Shown here piece by piece: positions 1 to 6,922 of a stretch of DNA of 64,000 nucleotides. The notes below the pieces were generated by a model. The model did not search any database. It had not been told where the DNA came from and saw nothing but the letters and a program-made list of their open reading frames with translations. A program made the translations under genes and the position numbers. Location: the NCBI GenBank assembly GCA_023424965.1, contig JAFADI010000062.1, positions 1 through 64,000 of the forward strand. The letters run 5' to 3'. Position 1 is the first letter of the stretch, and the number at the start of each line of letters is the position of its first letter. Origin of the DNA: Bacillota bacterium. Its GTDB lineage: Bacteria; Bacillota; Clostridia; Acetivibrionales; JAFADI01.

Positions 1-203
1 GGAACGGGATAGGCGGCGTCCACCACCGACCAGGTTCCCCCCTCCTTGATTTCAAGCTTTACCGAAGTGATAAAATTACTTCCGGAACCCAGGTCTGAAT
101 CCGCCCGCACCAGTGCCGGAAAGACCCCTTCAAGCATGGTTATGAGCAGCATTACAACCATAAAGCTGCTCATTCTCTTTCTGCGTTTTACGTTTTTGAA
201 CAT
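1..203 (-). CDS. Secreted protein, N-terminal fragment cut by window edge
   Basis: The reading frame starts at the ATG at 203 and runs off the left edge, so only about 67 residues are visible. A strong purine-rich ribosome binding site (AGGGGG) lies 6 bases upstream. The protein begins MFKNVKRRKRM, followed by a hydrophobic stretch ending in an Ala-rich site (ALVRADS), which is a classical Sec signal peptide. The mature part (SNFITSVKLEIKEGGTW) resembles the start of Ig-like or collagen-binding adhesin domains of Gram-positive surface proteins, but this is a weak inference from a short stretch. Confidence 0.6.
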   Translation of the reverse strand, partial: MFKNVKRRKRMSSFMVVMLLITMLEGVFPALVRADSDLGSGSNFITSVKLEIKEGGTWSVVDAAYPV

Positions 204-306
204 TAGTATCCCCCTATACTATGTAATTTTGCAGCTAGTATTTACCTCCCGCCATAAGTGTATAAACATGAATTTGCAGGCAGGCAATACTTTTTCTGTA
301 AACTCA

Positions 307-332
307 GAAAGGGCCTTTGACAAAGCCCTTTC
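307..332 (-). terminator. Hairpin at end of small ORF
   Basis: GAAAGGGC and GCCCTTTC form a perfect 8-bp stem that overlaps the stop codon of the 38-residue frame on the minus strand. No strong T-run follows, so termination is likely but not certain. Confidence 0.45.
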
Positions 333-447
333 AAACCTTATGAACCACTATTCTCCGATAGAAGTCCCTTATCATTAGTAAAAAACACACCAGCAGTACC
401 GCAATGACTGCCGTCCATTCAAGGATTGCGTCTTTTACCCTAATCAT
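331..447 (-). CDS. Small single-span membrane protein (38 aa)
   Basis: A short frame from the ATG at 447 to the TGA at 331 encodes 38 residues. A charged start (MIRVKDAILEW) is followed by one hydrophobic helix (TAVIAVLLVCFLLMI) and a basic tail (RDFYRRIVVHKV). A ribosome binding site (GGGGAG) lies about 5 bases upstream and a hairpin overlaps the stop codon. The positive-inside pattern suggests a single-pass membrane peptide. I do not recognise a family. It may be a real small protein or a fortuitous frame in the 204-590 gap. Confidence 0.45.
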   Translation of the reverse strand: MIRVKDAILEWTAVIAVLLVCFLLMIRDFYRRIVVHKV

Positions 448-554
448 TTCGCTCCCCGCCTTGTCCCAAATTCCGCCTTTTTGTTTACTATTTTATATCC
501 GGAAGGTGCCGGTTGCAAGAGAAAATTATTCACGATAAATACCAAATAAATTTG

Positions 555-583
555 TTGAAAAAAACGTTGTAAAGATGTATAAT
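555..583 (+). promoter_or_regulatory. Sigma-A promoter for M-box/corA
   Basis: TTGAAA (555-560), a 17-base spacer and a perfect TATAAT (578-583). The predicted start of transcription falls just before the M-box riboswitch. Confidence 0.75.
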
Positions 584-593
584 AACAACGTTA

Positions 594-760
594 TGCTAGT
601 CTTCGTTAGGTGAGGCTCCTATACAGAAATACGCTGCTACCCGGAAACGTCGAAAGACGCCAATGGGTCAACAGGCACTACCGGATTAAGGTTTTGCTTA
701 ATGTAGCTGGTCAGTATTCCCTACGCTGTATAGTGCCAAAGCTCAACGAGTGGAGTTTGG
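594..760 (+). promoter_or_regulatory. M-box (ykoK) magnesium riboswitch
   Basis: The leader carries the characteristic ykoK/M-box blocks in order: CTTCGTTAGGTGAGGCTCC, then ACGTCGAAAGACGCCAATGG, GTCAACAGG, a GGATTAAGG...TTAATGTAGCTGG stem and GTGCCAAAGCTC near the 3' end. M-box RNAs fold when Mg2+ is bound and reduce expression of Mg2+ transporters. Here AACGAGTG (745-752) is complementary to CACTCGTT (789-796) in the terminator stem, giving a clear antiterminator/terminator switch. The next gene is a CorA transporter, which fits. Confidence 0.93.
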
Positions 761-781
761 GCTTTATTCTTTTGATTTGGG

Positions 782-815
782 GTCCCTTCACTCGTTATGT
801 GAAAGGGATTTTTTC
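782..815 (+). terminator. Riboswitch-controlled intrinsic terminator
   Basis: GTCCCTTCAC pairs with GTGAAAGGGA, followed by a T-run. It is the expression platform of the M-box. The left arm overlaps the sequence that can pair with 745-752 when Mg2+ is scarce. Confidence 0.85.
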
Positions 816-848
816 ATGTCCGGGAACTTTAAATCTGGAGGTGTTTGC

Positions 849-935
849 ATGGACAGTGACCCTAGTAGTACCAATAATTTTATCCTTTGCATTTCCATGG
901 GGTTTCGGTGCCATGCCATTGCTTTCAGGCAATAG
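849..935 (+). pseudogene. Possible relic of a DUF21/CorC-type gene start
   Basis: A 28-residue frame with a good ribosome binding site (GGAGGT) begins MDSDPSSTNNFILCI and stops at TAG 933. The MDSDPxS start followed by a hydrophobic run resembles the N-terminus of the hemolysin/CorC (DUF21-CBS) membrane proteins, which often sit under M-box control. The hydrophobic character then continues in another frame (TLVVPIILSFAFPWGFG), consistent with a frameshifted remnant. It could equally be a short leader peptide. The family link is inferred from a very short match. Confidence 0.35.
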
Positions 936-992
936 ACAATACCAGGGCGTCCGGATCCCCAGAGTAAATTTTTAACGGGGAGGATGTCGAAA

Positions 993-1928
993 ATGATTCA
1001 AATTTTTAAAACCATAAACGAAGAATTGATACAGATCAGCAACTGCGAGGACGGAGCCTGGATAAACCTCATAAATCCCACGGAGGAAGAGGTTAATACG
1101 GTTTGCGAAACACTGAAGGTGGAATGCGATTTCATAAAAGCCGCTCTGGACGAAGAAGAAAGGGCCAGAATCGATTATGAAAAGGGCCAGATCCTCATCA
1201 TCGTGGATATTCCCATCATCGACAGGGACGGGGGGAACAATGTTTACAACACCATTCCTCTTGGAATCGTCCTGTGCAAGGAAACCATCATTACCGTCTG
1301 CCTGAAAGAGGATACTTTGATCAAAGACTTTGCCAACGGCAAGGTGAAATATTTTTATACCTATTTTAAAAACAGGTTCATCCTTCAGATCCTCCAGAAA
1401 AATTCCATGCAGTATCTCCAGTACCTGCGCCATATCGACAAGCTGAGCAACAAAATCGAGCAGGACCTTCACAGGTCAATGAAGAACAAAGAACTTATCC
1501 AGTTGTTAAAGCTGGAAAAGAGCCTTGTTTACTTTTCTACCTCCCTGAAATCCAACGAATTGGTGCTGGAAAAAATGCTCAAATCGGAATATATCAAGAA
1601 ATATCCCGAGGATGACGACCTGCTGGAAGATGTGATCACAGAGAACAAACAGGCCATCGAAATGGCCAATATATACAGCAGTATTTTAAGTGGGACGATG
1701 GATGCCTTTGCTTCCGTCATATCCAACAATGTAAACTTTGTAATGAAGTTCCTGACTTCCGTGACCATCGTCATGGCCATACCCACCATGATCGCGAGCT
1801 TTTTCGGCATGAATGTCAAGGATATCCCCTTTTCGGAAAGCAGCCATGCCTTCTACACGGTTATTCTGATATCCGTTCTCTTCTCTGCCGTATCCGTTTA
1901 TTATCTTGCAAGAAAGCGAATGTTCTGA
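993..1928 (+). CDS. corA: CorA-family Mg2+ transporter
   Basis: This is a CorA-type divalent cation channel of about 311 residues, usual for the family. A long cytoplasmic N-terminal domain is followed by a helical region with heptad-like charge (residues about 140-240). Two C-terminal membrane helices follow, the first ending in the signature GMN motif (SFFGMNV), with a basic C-terminus (ARKRMF). The ATG at 993 is preferred over the in-frame ATG at 984, because the ribosome binding site GGGGAGG (977-983) directly abuts 984 but lies 9 bases before 993. The upstream M-box riboswitch indicates derepression at low Mg2+. It is expected in the plasma membrane as a pentamer. Confidence 0.92.
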   Translation: MIQIFKTINEELIQISNCEDGAWINLINPTEEEVNTVCETLKVECDFIKAALDEEERARIDYEKGQILIIVDIPIIDRDGGNNVYNTIPLGIVLCKETIITVCLKEDTLIKDFANGKVKYFYTYFKNRFILQILQKNSMQYLQYLRHIDKLSNKIEQDLHRSMKNKELIQLLKLEKSLVYFSTSLKSNELVLEKMLKSEYIKKYPEDDDLLEDVITENKQAIEMANIYSSILSGTMDAFASVISNNVNFVMKFLTSVTIVMAIPTMIASFFGMNVKDIPFSESSHAFYTVILISVLFSAVSVYYLARKRMF

Positions 1929-1943
1929 AACATAAAATCTGAT

Positions 1944-1980
1944 AGGGGCAATCTCATCAACTCTCTACGAGATTGTCCCT
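1944..1980. terminator. Hairpin between corA and the repeat protein
   Basis: AGGGGCAATCTC and GAGATTGTCCCT form a 12-base stem with one G-T pair. It follows corA and overlaps the 3' end of the convergent small gene, so it may end transcription from both sides. There is no long T-run. Confidence 0.5.
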
Positions 1981-2187
1981 GCTGTCATAAAAATTGTCGC
2001 CCGGTTTCCTTAAAAAGCCCTGACTGTCGAAGAACTCTTCGTCCCACTTGCGGAGTATTCCCTGGTAGTCGAAATAGTCTTCTCCCGGCTCCCTTAAGAA
2101 GCCTTCTCCGTCGAAATAACTTTCACCGGGCTTTCGAATGACTCCATTCCCGTCGTAAAAGCTTTCGCTTTTAGAATACAAATCCAA
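1957..2187 (-). CDS. Small tandem-repeat protein (about 76 aa)
   Basis: The frame starts at TTG 2187, or more likely TTG 2181, which is 8 bases from AGAGGG. It encodes about five tandem units of 14-15 residues with the pattern (S/D/E/N)(Y/F)(F/Y)D..G.(L/I)RKPGE: SFYDGNGVIRKPGE, SYFDGEGFLREPGE, DYFDYQGILRKWDE, EFFDSQGFLRKPGD, then a degenerate last unit. The protein is acidic, aromatic-rich and lacks membrane segments. The units look like minimal beta-hairpin repeats (Y-D-x-x-G turns). I do not recognise a named family. The gene is convergent with corA. Confidence 0.7.
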   Translation of the reverse strand: MDLYSKSESFYDGNGVIRKPGESYFDGEGFLREPGEDYFDYQGILRKWDEEFFDSQGFLRKPGDNFYDSRDNLVES

Positions 2188-2262
2188 GTCCCTCTTTTCA
2201 TTGACAAAATCATGCTCTGTTAAAATCTATGCAAGACTATTATAACAGATTATTACTTTTGT

Positions 2263-2718
2263 TCAACATACATCCACCCATATACCTCCGGTAATTTCCT
2301 TCAATTGTTCCGGAGTCATCTCCACAGCGGAATTTGGGGAACCTGCCGCTGGAAATACCGTATCGAATTCTTTCAGTGAAACGTCCAGATAAACATCAAG
2401 GGAGCTCCTCAAACCAAAGGGGCAAACCCCGCCAACGGGATGCCCCGTCACATCCAGGACTTCTTCCGGCTTTAGCATTTTTGCTTTTTCCCTGAATTCA
2501 TCCTTGTATTTTCTGTTGTCCACCCTGGCGTCCCCCTTTGAAAGGATGAGAATATCCCGCTCTTTCAGCCTGAAGGCCATGGTTTTTGCGATGCGCGCCG
2601 GCTCCACTCCCAGCGCTGCAGCGGCCAGTTCAACCGTTGCAGTGCTCTGGTCGATTTCAATCACCTTAAACTCCGGTCTGTTTTCCTCAAAATATCTTTT
2701 GACACTCTCAATGCTCAA
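2263..2718 (-). CDS. YbaK/EbsC-type aminoacyl-tRNA deacylase
   Basis: The 151-residue product matches the YbaK/ProX editing-domain family, which hydrolyses mischarged aminoacyl-tRNA such as Cys- or Ala-tRNA(Pro). Visible hallmarks are the VELAAAALGVEPARIAKT helix, the LSKGDARVDNRKYK lysine-rich strand, the conserved GHPVGGVCPFG loop and the C-terminal AAGSPNSAVEMTPEQL segment. The start is TTG at 2718 with GAGGAT just upstream. It is a free-standing cytoplasmic protein, not fused to a synthetase. The exact amino acid specificity cannot be read from the sequence. Confidence 0.88.
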   Translation of the reverse strand: MSIESVKRYFEENRPEFKVIEIDQSTATVELAAAALGVEPARIAKTMAFRLKERDILILSKGDARVDNRKYKDEFREKAKMLKPEEVLDVTGHPVGGVCPFGLRSSLDVYLDVSLKEFDTVFPAAGSPNSAVEMTPEQLKEITGGIWVDVC

Positions 2719-2745
2719 TTTTTTATCCTCGTTTCGTTCAGTACT

Positions 2746-2913
2746 CTAGACCCTGCCACGTGCAAATAGTTTATAAACAATATAGCCCGCAACAACAATG
2801 ATGGCGATGGGCAGCAAAACTCTGACAGCCCAGCTTAAAACCGAAATGGCGATCATAAACGCGATAATCAGAACAGCCACCGTTATGATGGTCTTTAATG
2901 TATCCCTTCCCAT
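2746..2913 (-). CDS. Small two-helix membrane protein (55 aa)
   Basis: The frame runs from ATG 2913 to TAG 2746, with GAGGAG 11 bases upstream. Its 55 residues hold two adjacent hydrophobic helices (ITVAVLIIAFMIAISVL and VLLPIAIIVVAGYIVY) ending in a basic tail (KLFARGRV). It sits just upstream of the YbaK gene on the same strand and may share a transcript with it. No family is recognised. The clean start signal and amphipathic ends make a real gene likely. Confidence 0.65.
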   Translation of the reverse strand: MGRDTLKTIITVAVLIIAFMIAISVLSWAVRVLLPIAIIVVAGYIVYKLFARGRV

Positions 2914-3007
2914 AATACGCACTCCTCATATAGTTTCTTTGAAGACAGTTAAAAGTATCTGCCTCCTTTAATTAATTATACGTCATCCCTCAGAATATGT
3001 CTAATAA

Positions 3008-3047
3008 TAATTAATAATATTCAACAAAGAATTAATATTATTAATTA
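3008..3047 (-). terminator. AT-only hairpin after cysteine desulfurase
   Basis: TAATTAATAATATT (3008-3021) and AATATTATTAATTA (3034-3047) form a perfect 14-bp stem made only of A-T pairs. It lies 6 bases past the stop codon of the minus-strand desulfurase gene, so it may end the hyd operon, although such a stem is thermally weak. Confidence 0.4.
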
Positions 3048-3052
3048 TACCT

Positions 3053-4198
3053 TTAAATATTCGCACTAATTTCCCTTAAGGCATCCAGGGTTTTGTCGAT
3101 TTCTTCAATTGTGTTAAAGCAGCCGACACTAAAACGTACAATTCCCGTTTTTAAGGTTCCAAGAGTGTTATGGGCCGCCGGTGCACAGTGCAAGCCGGCT
3201 CTGGTGGCTATTCCGTATGCTTTGTCAAGAACATAGCTGACCTCAGTGGATTCCACATCAAGAAAATTCATTGCCACAATACCGGAGTTCAAATTAATAT
3301 TATCCGAACTGTATAATTTCACTCCCTTTATTTCTGCAATGCCTTCCTGCAGCTTCTTTACCAGGCCATGCCTGTAAACCTTCATATTTTCGATGCCAAA
3401 ACTGTTTATAAATTCAATGCCGTGTCTCAAGCCTACGATGCCGGGTGTGTTCAGTGTCCCGCTTTCATGCATGTCGGGCATCATCTCCGGCTGGTACATG
3501 TTTTCCGAACTGCTGCCCGTTCCTCCCTGGAACAGGGTGTTAAGCTTGATGCCCTCCCGGATATAAAGTCCTCCCGTTCCCTGGGGACCTAAAAGTCCCT
3601 TATGCCCCGGAAAAGCCATCATGTCAACCTGCAAGGCTTCCACATCCAGCTTTATGGAGCCGGCGCCCTGGGATGCATCCAAAAGAAAGACGATGCCCTT
3701 TTGCCTTGCAAGCCTTCCGATTTCACTGACGGGCATGATCATCCCGTTGACATTTGAGGACAGGGTTACGGCAATTAACCGGGTGTTGGCTTTGACGGAT
3801 TTTTTTATATCGTCCGCATCTACACTTCCCAGTTCATCACACCGGGCAACGGTAAGTTCGATTCCCATGTCCCTTTCCAGTGTCTTCAAAGGCCTTATTA
3901 CGGAATTATGCTCCATCCCTGTTGTAATCACATGATCCCCGGGCTTCAGATAGCCCTTTATAGCAATATTGAGGGCTTCTGTAGCATTTTTTGTGAATAC
4001 CAGCTGCATGGGGTTTTTTATATTAAAAAAGCTGCCCACCACCTCCCGGGCCTCCATGACGGCACGTCCCGACGCGATTGACATTGCGTGACCGCCTCTT
4101 CCCGGGTTGGCACAGTATTCCTTCATACACCTTATCATTTCCTGATGGACGCTGTCGGGTTTCGGATAGGATGTGGCTGCATTGTCAAGGTAAATCAT
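3053..4198 (-). CDS. Cysteine desulfurase family protein (class V aminotransferase)
   Basis: This 381-residue PLP enzyme is of the NifS/SufS class. The start MIYLDNAATSYPKP is typical, and the ATG at 4198 is chosen because GGAGGAG lies just upstream. Motifs include the PLP-binding segment DASQGAGSIKLDV, the Schiff-base lysine in FPGHKGLLGPQGTGG, and the catalytic cysteine in AGLHCAPAAH near the C-terminus. Such enzymes move sulfur from cysteine to a persulfide for Fe-S cluster or thio-cofactor assembly. It is the last gene of the H-cluster maturation operon, 52 bases after hydF, suggesting sulfur supply for HydF/HydE/HydG clusters. That role is inferred from context. Confidence 0.88.
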   Translation of the reverse strand: MIYLDNAATSYPKPDSVHQEMIRCMKEYCANPGRGGHAMSIASGRAVMEAREVVGSFFNIKNPMQLVFTKNATEALNIAIKGYLKPGDHVITTGMEHNSVIRPLKTLERDMGIELTVARCDELGSVDADDIKKSVKANTRLIAVTLSSNVNGMIMPVSEIGRLARQKGIVFLLDASQGAGSIKLDVEALQVDMMAFPGHKGLLGPQGTGGLYIREGIKLNTLFQGGTGSSSENMYQPEMMPDMHESGTLNTPGIVGLRHGIEFINSFGIENMKVYRHGLVKKLQEGIAEIKGVKLYSSDNINLNSGIVAMNFLDVESTEVSYVLDKAYGIATRAGLHCAPAAHNTLGTLKTGIVRFSVGCFNTIEEIDKTLDALREISANI

Positions 4199-4250
4199 AA
4201 ACTCCTCCAAAAAATCCATTGCCTCTTATATTATATGTAGCAAAGTACCA

Positions 4251-5480
4251 TTACTCCATATCCTCCAGCAGCAGGCTTGCCGCCGGGAACGGCTTCAAGG
4301 CCCTTTTGAGCACTCCTTGCATATAGGCAATGAGCATTCCGTAATTGGTGATGGCAATACAGTTTTCTTTTGCCACATTGATCCTGTACTGCATCTCCTG
4401 TTTGTTGAGCATACAGCCTCCGCAGTGGACAATGGCATCAAACTTTTTTATCTCTTCGGGAAAATAGGTCCCTGAGGCCCATTCGAATTCAATCTCCCCT
4501 CCGTTCATCTGCCTTACCCACCGGGGAATCTTTACCTTTCCGATGTCATCCGCCTGGCGGTGATGGGTGCATCCTTCAACCACCAGAACCCTGCTTCCCG
4601 CTTGAAGTTCCTCCAGTTTTTTAAGGCCCTTTACCATCTCCATCAGTTCACCCTTGTATCTGGCAAATAGTATTGAAAAGGAGGTAAGCCTTATATCCTC
4701 CGGTGTGTCCGCCGACACCTTCAAAAATGCCTGGGAATCGGTGATGACCATGGACGGCCTCTTTTTAAGGCTCCCCAGGGTTTCCTTCAACTCATGCTCC
4801 TTTGTAATCACGGCAATGGCATCCGCTTCGATGATATCCCTTATGGTCTGCTGCTGCGGCAAAATGAGCCTTCCCTTGGGAGCAGCCTTGTCAATGGGCG
4901 TCACCAGCACCACGAAATCTCCGGGAGCGATCAGGTCACTGACAAGGCTCAGCTGGGAGTCGTCGAATTTCGCATTTTCCGCAATGAGCTTTTTCAGTGG
5001 ATTTATCCCCAGCCTTTTTTCCGCACTCACCCCCAGGACCGGCAAGCCCAGGTCCTGGCCTATTTTTTCAAGCTCCGGTTGTGGCAGCTCTTTCAGGTCG
5101 GTTTTATTCACTGCCGCTACCGCAGGTATCCCAAGGCTTTTGAGCTTTTTAACCAGTCCGGCCTCAAATTCTGTCACCCCATCAAGGGCATTCAGCACCA
5201 CAACCGCCAGATTTGTTTTCCTCAGAACATCATATGTCTTTTGAACCCTTAAGTTTCCTAATTCGCCTTCATCATCAAGTCCTGCCGTGTCGATGATAAC
5301 CACCGGTCCCACCGGCAGAAGCTCCATGGTCTTATATACCGGATCAGTAGTCGTTCCGGCTACGCCCGAAACCAGGGCGATTTCCTGATCCGTCAATGCA
5401 TTGATCAGACTTGATTTTCCTGCATTCCGCCTGCCGAAAATACCGATGTGAAGCCGGTTGCCCATAGGTGTGGAATTCAT
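4251..5480 (-). CDS. hydF: [FeFe]-hydrogenase maturation GTPase HydF
   Basis: HydF is the scaffold on which the 2Fe subcluster of the H-cluster is completed before transfer to apo-hydrogenase. The roughly 409-residue protein has the GTPase P-loop GRRNAGKSS, switch segment GTTTDPV, DTAGLDD and NKTD motifs in the N-terminal domain, then a dimerisation domain. The C-terminal [4Fe-4S] domain carries VEGCTHH and IVHCGGCML (the CxH...HCGGC pattern). The ATG at 5480 is preferred to an ATG 27 bases upstream because GGGGGGAAGG precedes it. It follows aspA by about 30 bases within the hyd operon. Confidence 0.97.
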   Translation of the reverse strand: MNSTPMGNRLHIGIFGRRNAGKSSLINALTDQEIALVSGVAGTTTDPVYKTMELLPVGPVVIIDTAGLDDEGELGNLRVQKTYDVLRKTNLAVVVLNALDGVTEFEAGLVKKLKSLGIPAVAAVNKTDLKELPQPELEKIGQDLGLPVLGVSAEKRLGINPLKKLIAENAKFDDSQLSLVSDLIAPGDFVVLVTPIDKAAPKGRLILPQQQTIRDIIEADAIAVITKEHELKETLGSLKKRPSMVITDSQAFLKVSADTPEDIRLTSFSILFARYKGELMEMVKGLKKLEELQAGSRVLVVEGCTHHRQADDIGKVKIPRWVRQMNGGEIEFEWASGTYFPEEIKKFDAIVHCGGCMLNKQEMQYRINVAKENCIAITNYGMLIAYMQGVLKRALKPFPAASLLLEDME

Positions 5481-5510
5481 GGCCTTCCCCCCTGTTATAC
5501 TTTGCAATTA

Positions 5511-6905
5511 TTATTTTTTCCCGGGTACACCGGGCTTTGTCATATTTACCGGGTTAAGCACCTGGTCCAGCTTTTCTTTTTCCAGGATACCCTCTTCAAG
5601 AATCAATTCCCTCGGACTTTTTCCCAGGGCCAGACACCTGCTCGCTATTTCCGATGCCTTTTCATAGCCGATATGCGCCGTCAGGGCCGTTACCTGGATA
5701 AGGCTTTTCTCCACCAATTCCCTGCACCTTTCCCGGTCTGCTTCAATCCCCGTTATACATTTGTCAATAAAGATTCTCAAGCCGTTTTTCAGCAAATCCA
5801 GCATCTCGAAAAGGTTGTGGGCGATAAGGGGCAAAAAGGCGTTTAATTCCAGTTGTCCCGCCTGTGCGGCCATGGTGATGGCCAGGTCGTTTCCCATGAT
5901 CTGAAAGGCGATCTGATGGATAGCCTCAGGTATCACAGGATTTACCTTCCCCGGCATGATGGAGGAGCCCGCCTGTACCGCCGGCAGCTTCAGTTCCCCA
6001 ATACCTCCCCGGGGTCCGGAGGAAAGAAGCCTCAGGTCGCCGGCTATTTTGGAAAGATTCACGGCAGCCGTTTTCAAAAGCCCCGAAACCTCAACAAAGA
6101 CATCCGCATTCTGCGTGGGGTCCATCATATAGTCTGTCCTTGCCAGTCCCAGTCCGGTAATCTCCCGGAGCTTTTCGATCACCAGGAATACATACCTCCT
6201 GTCCGCATTCATTCCCGTCCCTACCGCCGTTCCCCCCAGATTGACCTGCCTCAGCCTTTCCTCCGCCTTGTAGAGCCTCCACCGGTCCCTGGCGATGGCC
6301 TGGGCCCAGGCTCCGAATTCCTGGCCTACCATCACCGGCAGTGCATCCTGGAGCTGGGTCCTGCCCACCTTCATCACTCCGGAGAATTCCTCCTCCTTCT
6401 GCTGCAGCACTGTCTGCAGTTCTGCAAAAAGCTCCGTAACCTCCAGCAGAAGTTTTATCGCAGCAATCCTCACCGCTGTGGGAAATACGTCATTCGTGGA
6501 CTGGGACAGGTTTACGTGGTCCAGAGGGTGAACAAGGGAATAATCCCCCCTCACACCCTTCAGAATTTCTATGGCCCGATTTGCAATGACTTCATTGGCG
6601 TTCATGTTGGCAGAGGTCCCCGCCCCACCCTGAAAAGCGTCCACCGGGAATTGGTCATCCAGACATCCCGTCATTACATCATCACATGCCCGGATGATGG
6701 CGTCTCCGGTCACTTCATCCATAAGGCCCAGGTATTTGTTTGTCTCTGCCGCTGCCTTTTTTACAGCCGCCAGCGCCTTGATGAGGCGGGGATGGATTTT
6801 ATGCCCCGAAAGGCCGAAATTCTCCACAGCCCTCTGGGTGTGGATACCAAAATATTTGTCATCCTCTATACTTCTATGTCCAAGGAGATCGTGCTCAATA
6901 CGCAT
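5511..6905 (-). CDS. aspA: Aspartate ammonia-lyase
   Basis: This fumarase/aspartase superfamily enzyme releases ammonium and fumarate from L-aspartate. It is about 464 residues long, with the family signature GSSIMPGKVNPV, the substrate loop QSTNDVFPTA, and an N-terminus (MRIEHDLLGHRS) closely like that of E. coli AspA. Upstream in-frame TTG and ATG codons exist at 6926 and 6917, but the SD-like AAAGGG fits the ATG at 6905 best (12 bases). Its start region overlaps the end of hydE, so the two are co-translated. Aspartase in hyd clusters is thought to provide ammonium for the dithiomethylamine bridge of the H-cluster. Confidence 0.95.
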   Translation of the reverse strand: MRIEHDLLGHRSIEDDKYFGIHTQRAVENFGLSGHKIHPRLIKALAAVKKAAAETNKYLGLMDEVTGDAIIRACDDVMTGCLDDQFPVDAFQGGAGTSANMNANEVIANRAIEILKGVRGDYSLVHPLDHVNLSQSTNDVFPTAVRIAAIKLLLEVTELFAELQTVLQQKEEEFSGVMKVGRTQLQDALPVMVGQEFGAWAQAIARDRWRLYKAEERLRQVNLGGTAVGTGMNADRRYVFLVIEKLREITGLGLARTDYMMDPTQNADVFVEVSGLLKTAAVNLSKIAGDLRLLSSGPRGGIGELKLPAVQAGSSIMPGKVNPVIPEAIHQIAFQIMGNDLAITMAAQAGQLELNAFLPLIAHNLFEMLDLLKNGLRIFIDKCITGIEADRERCRELVEKSLIQVTALTAHIGYEKASEIASRCLALGKSPRELILEEGILEKEKLDQVLNPVNMTKPGVPGKK

Positions 6906-6922
6906 GCTCCATTTCATCCCTT

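Noticed and set aside
610..975. 121-residue open frame on the plus strand
   Set aside because: It runs over the M-box riboswitch and its terminator. Only the segment after 820 might be a gene relic.
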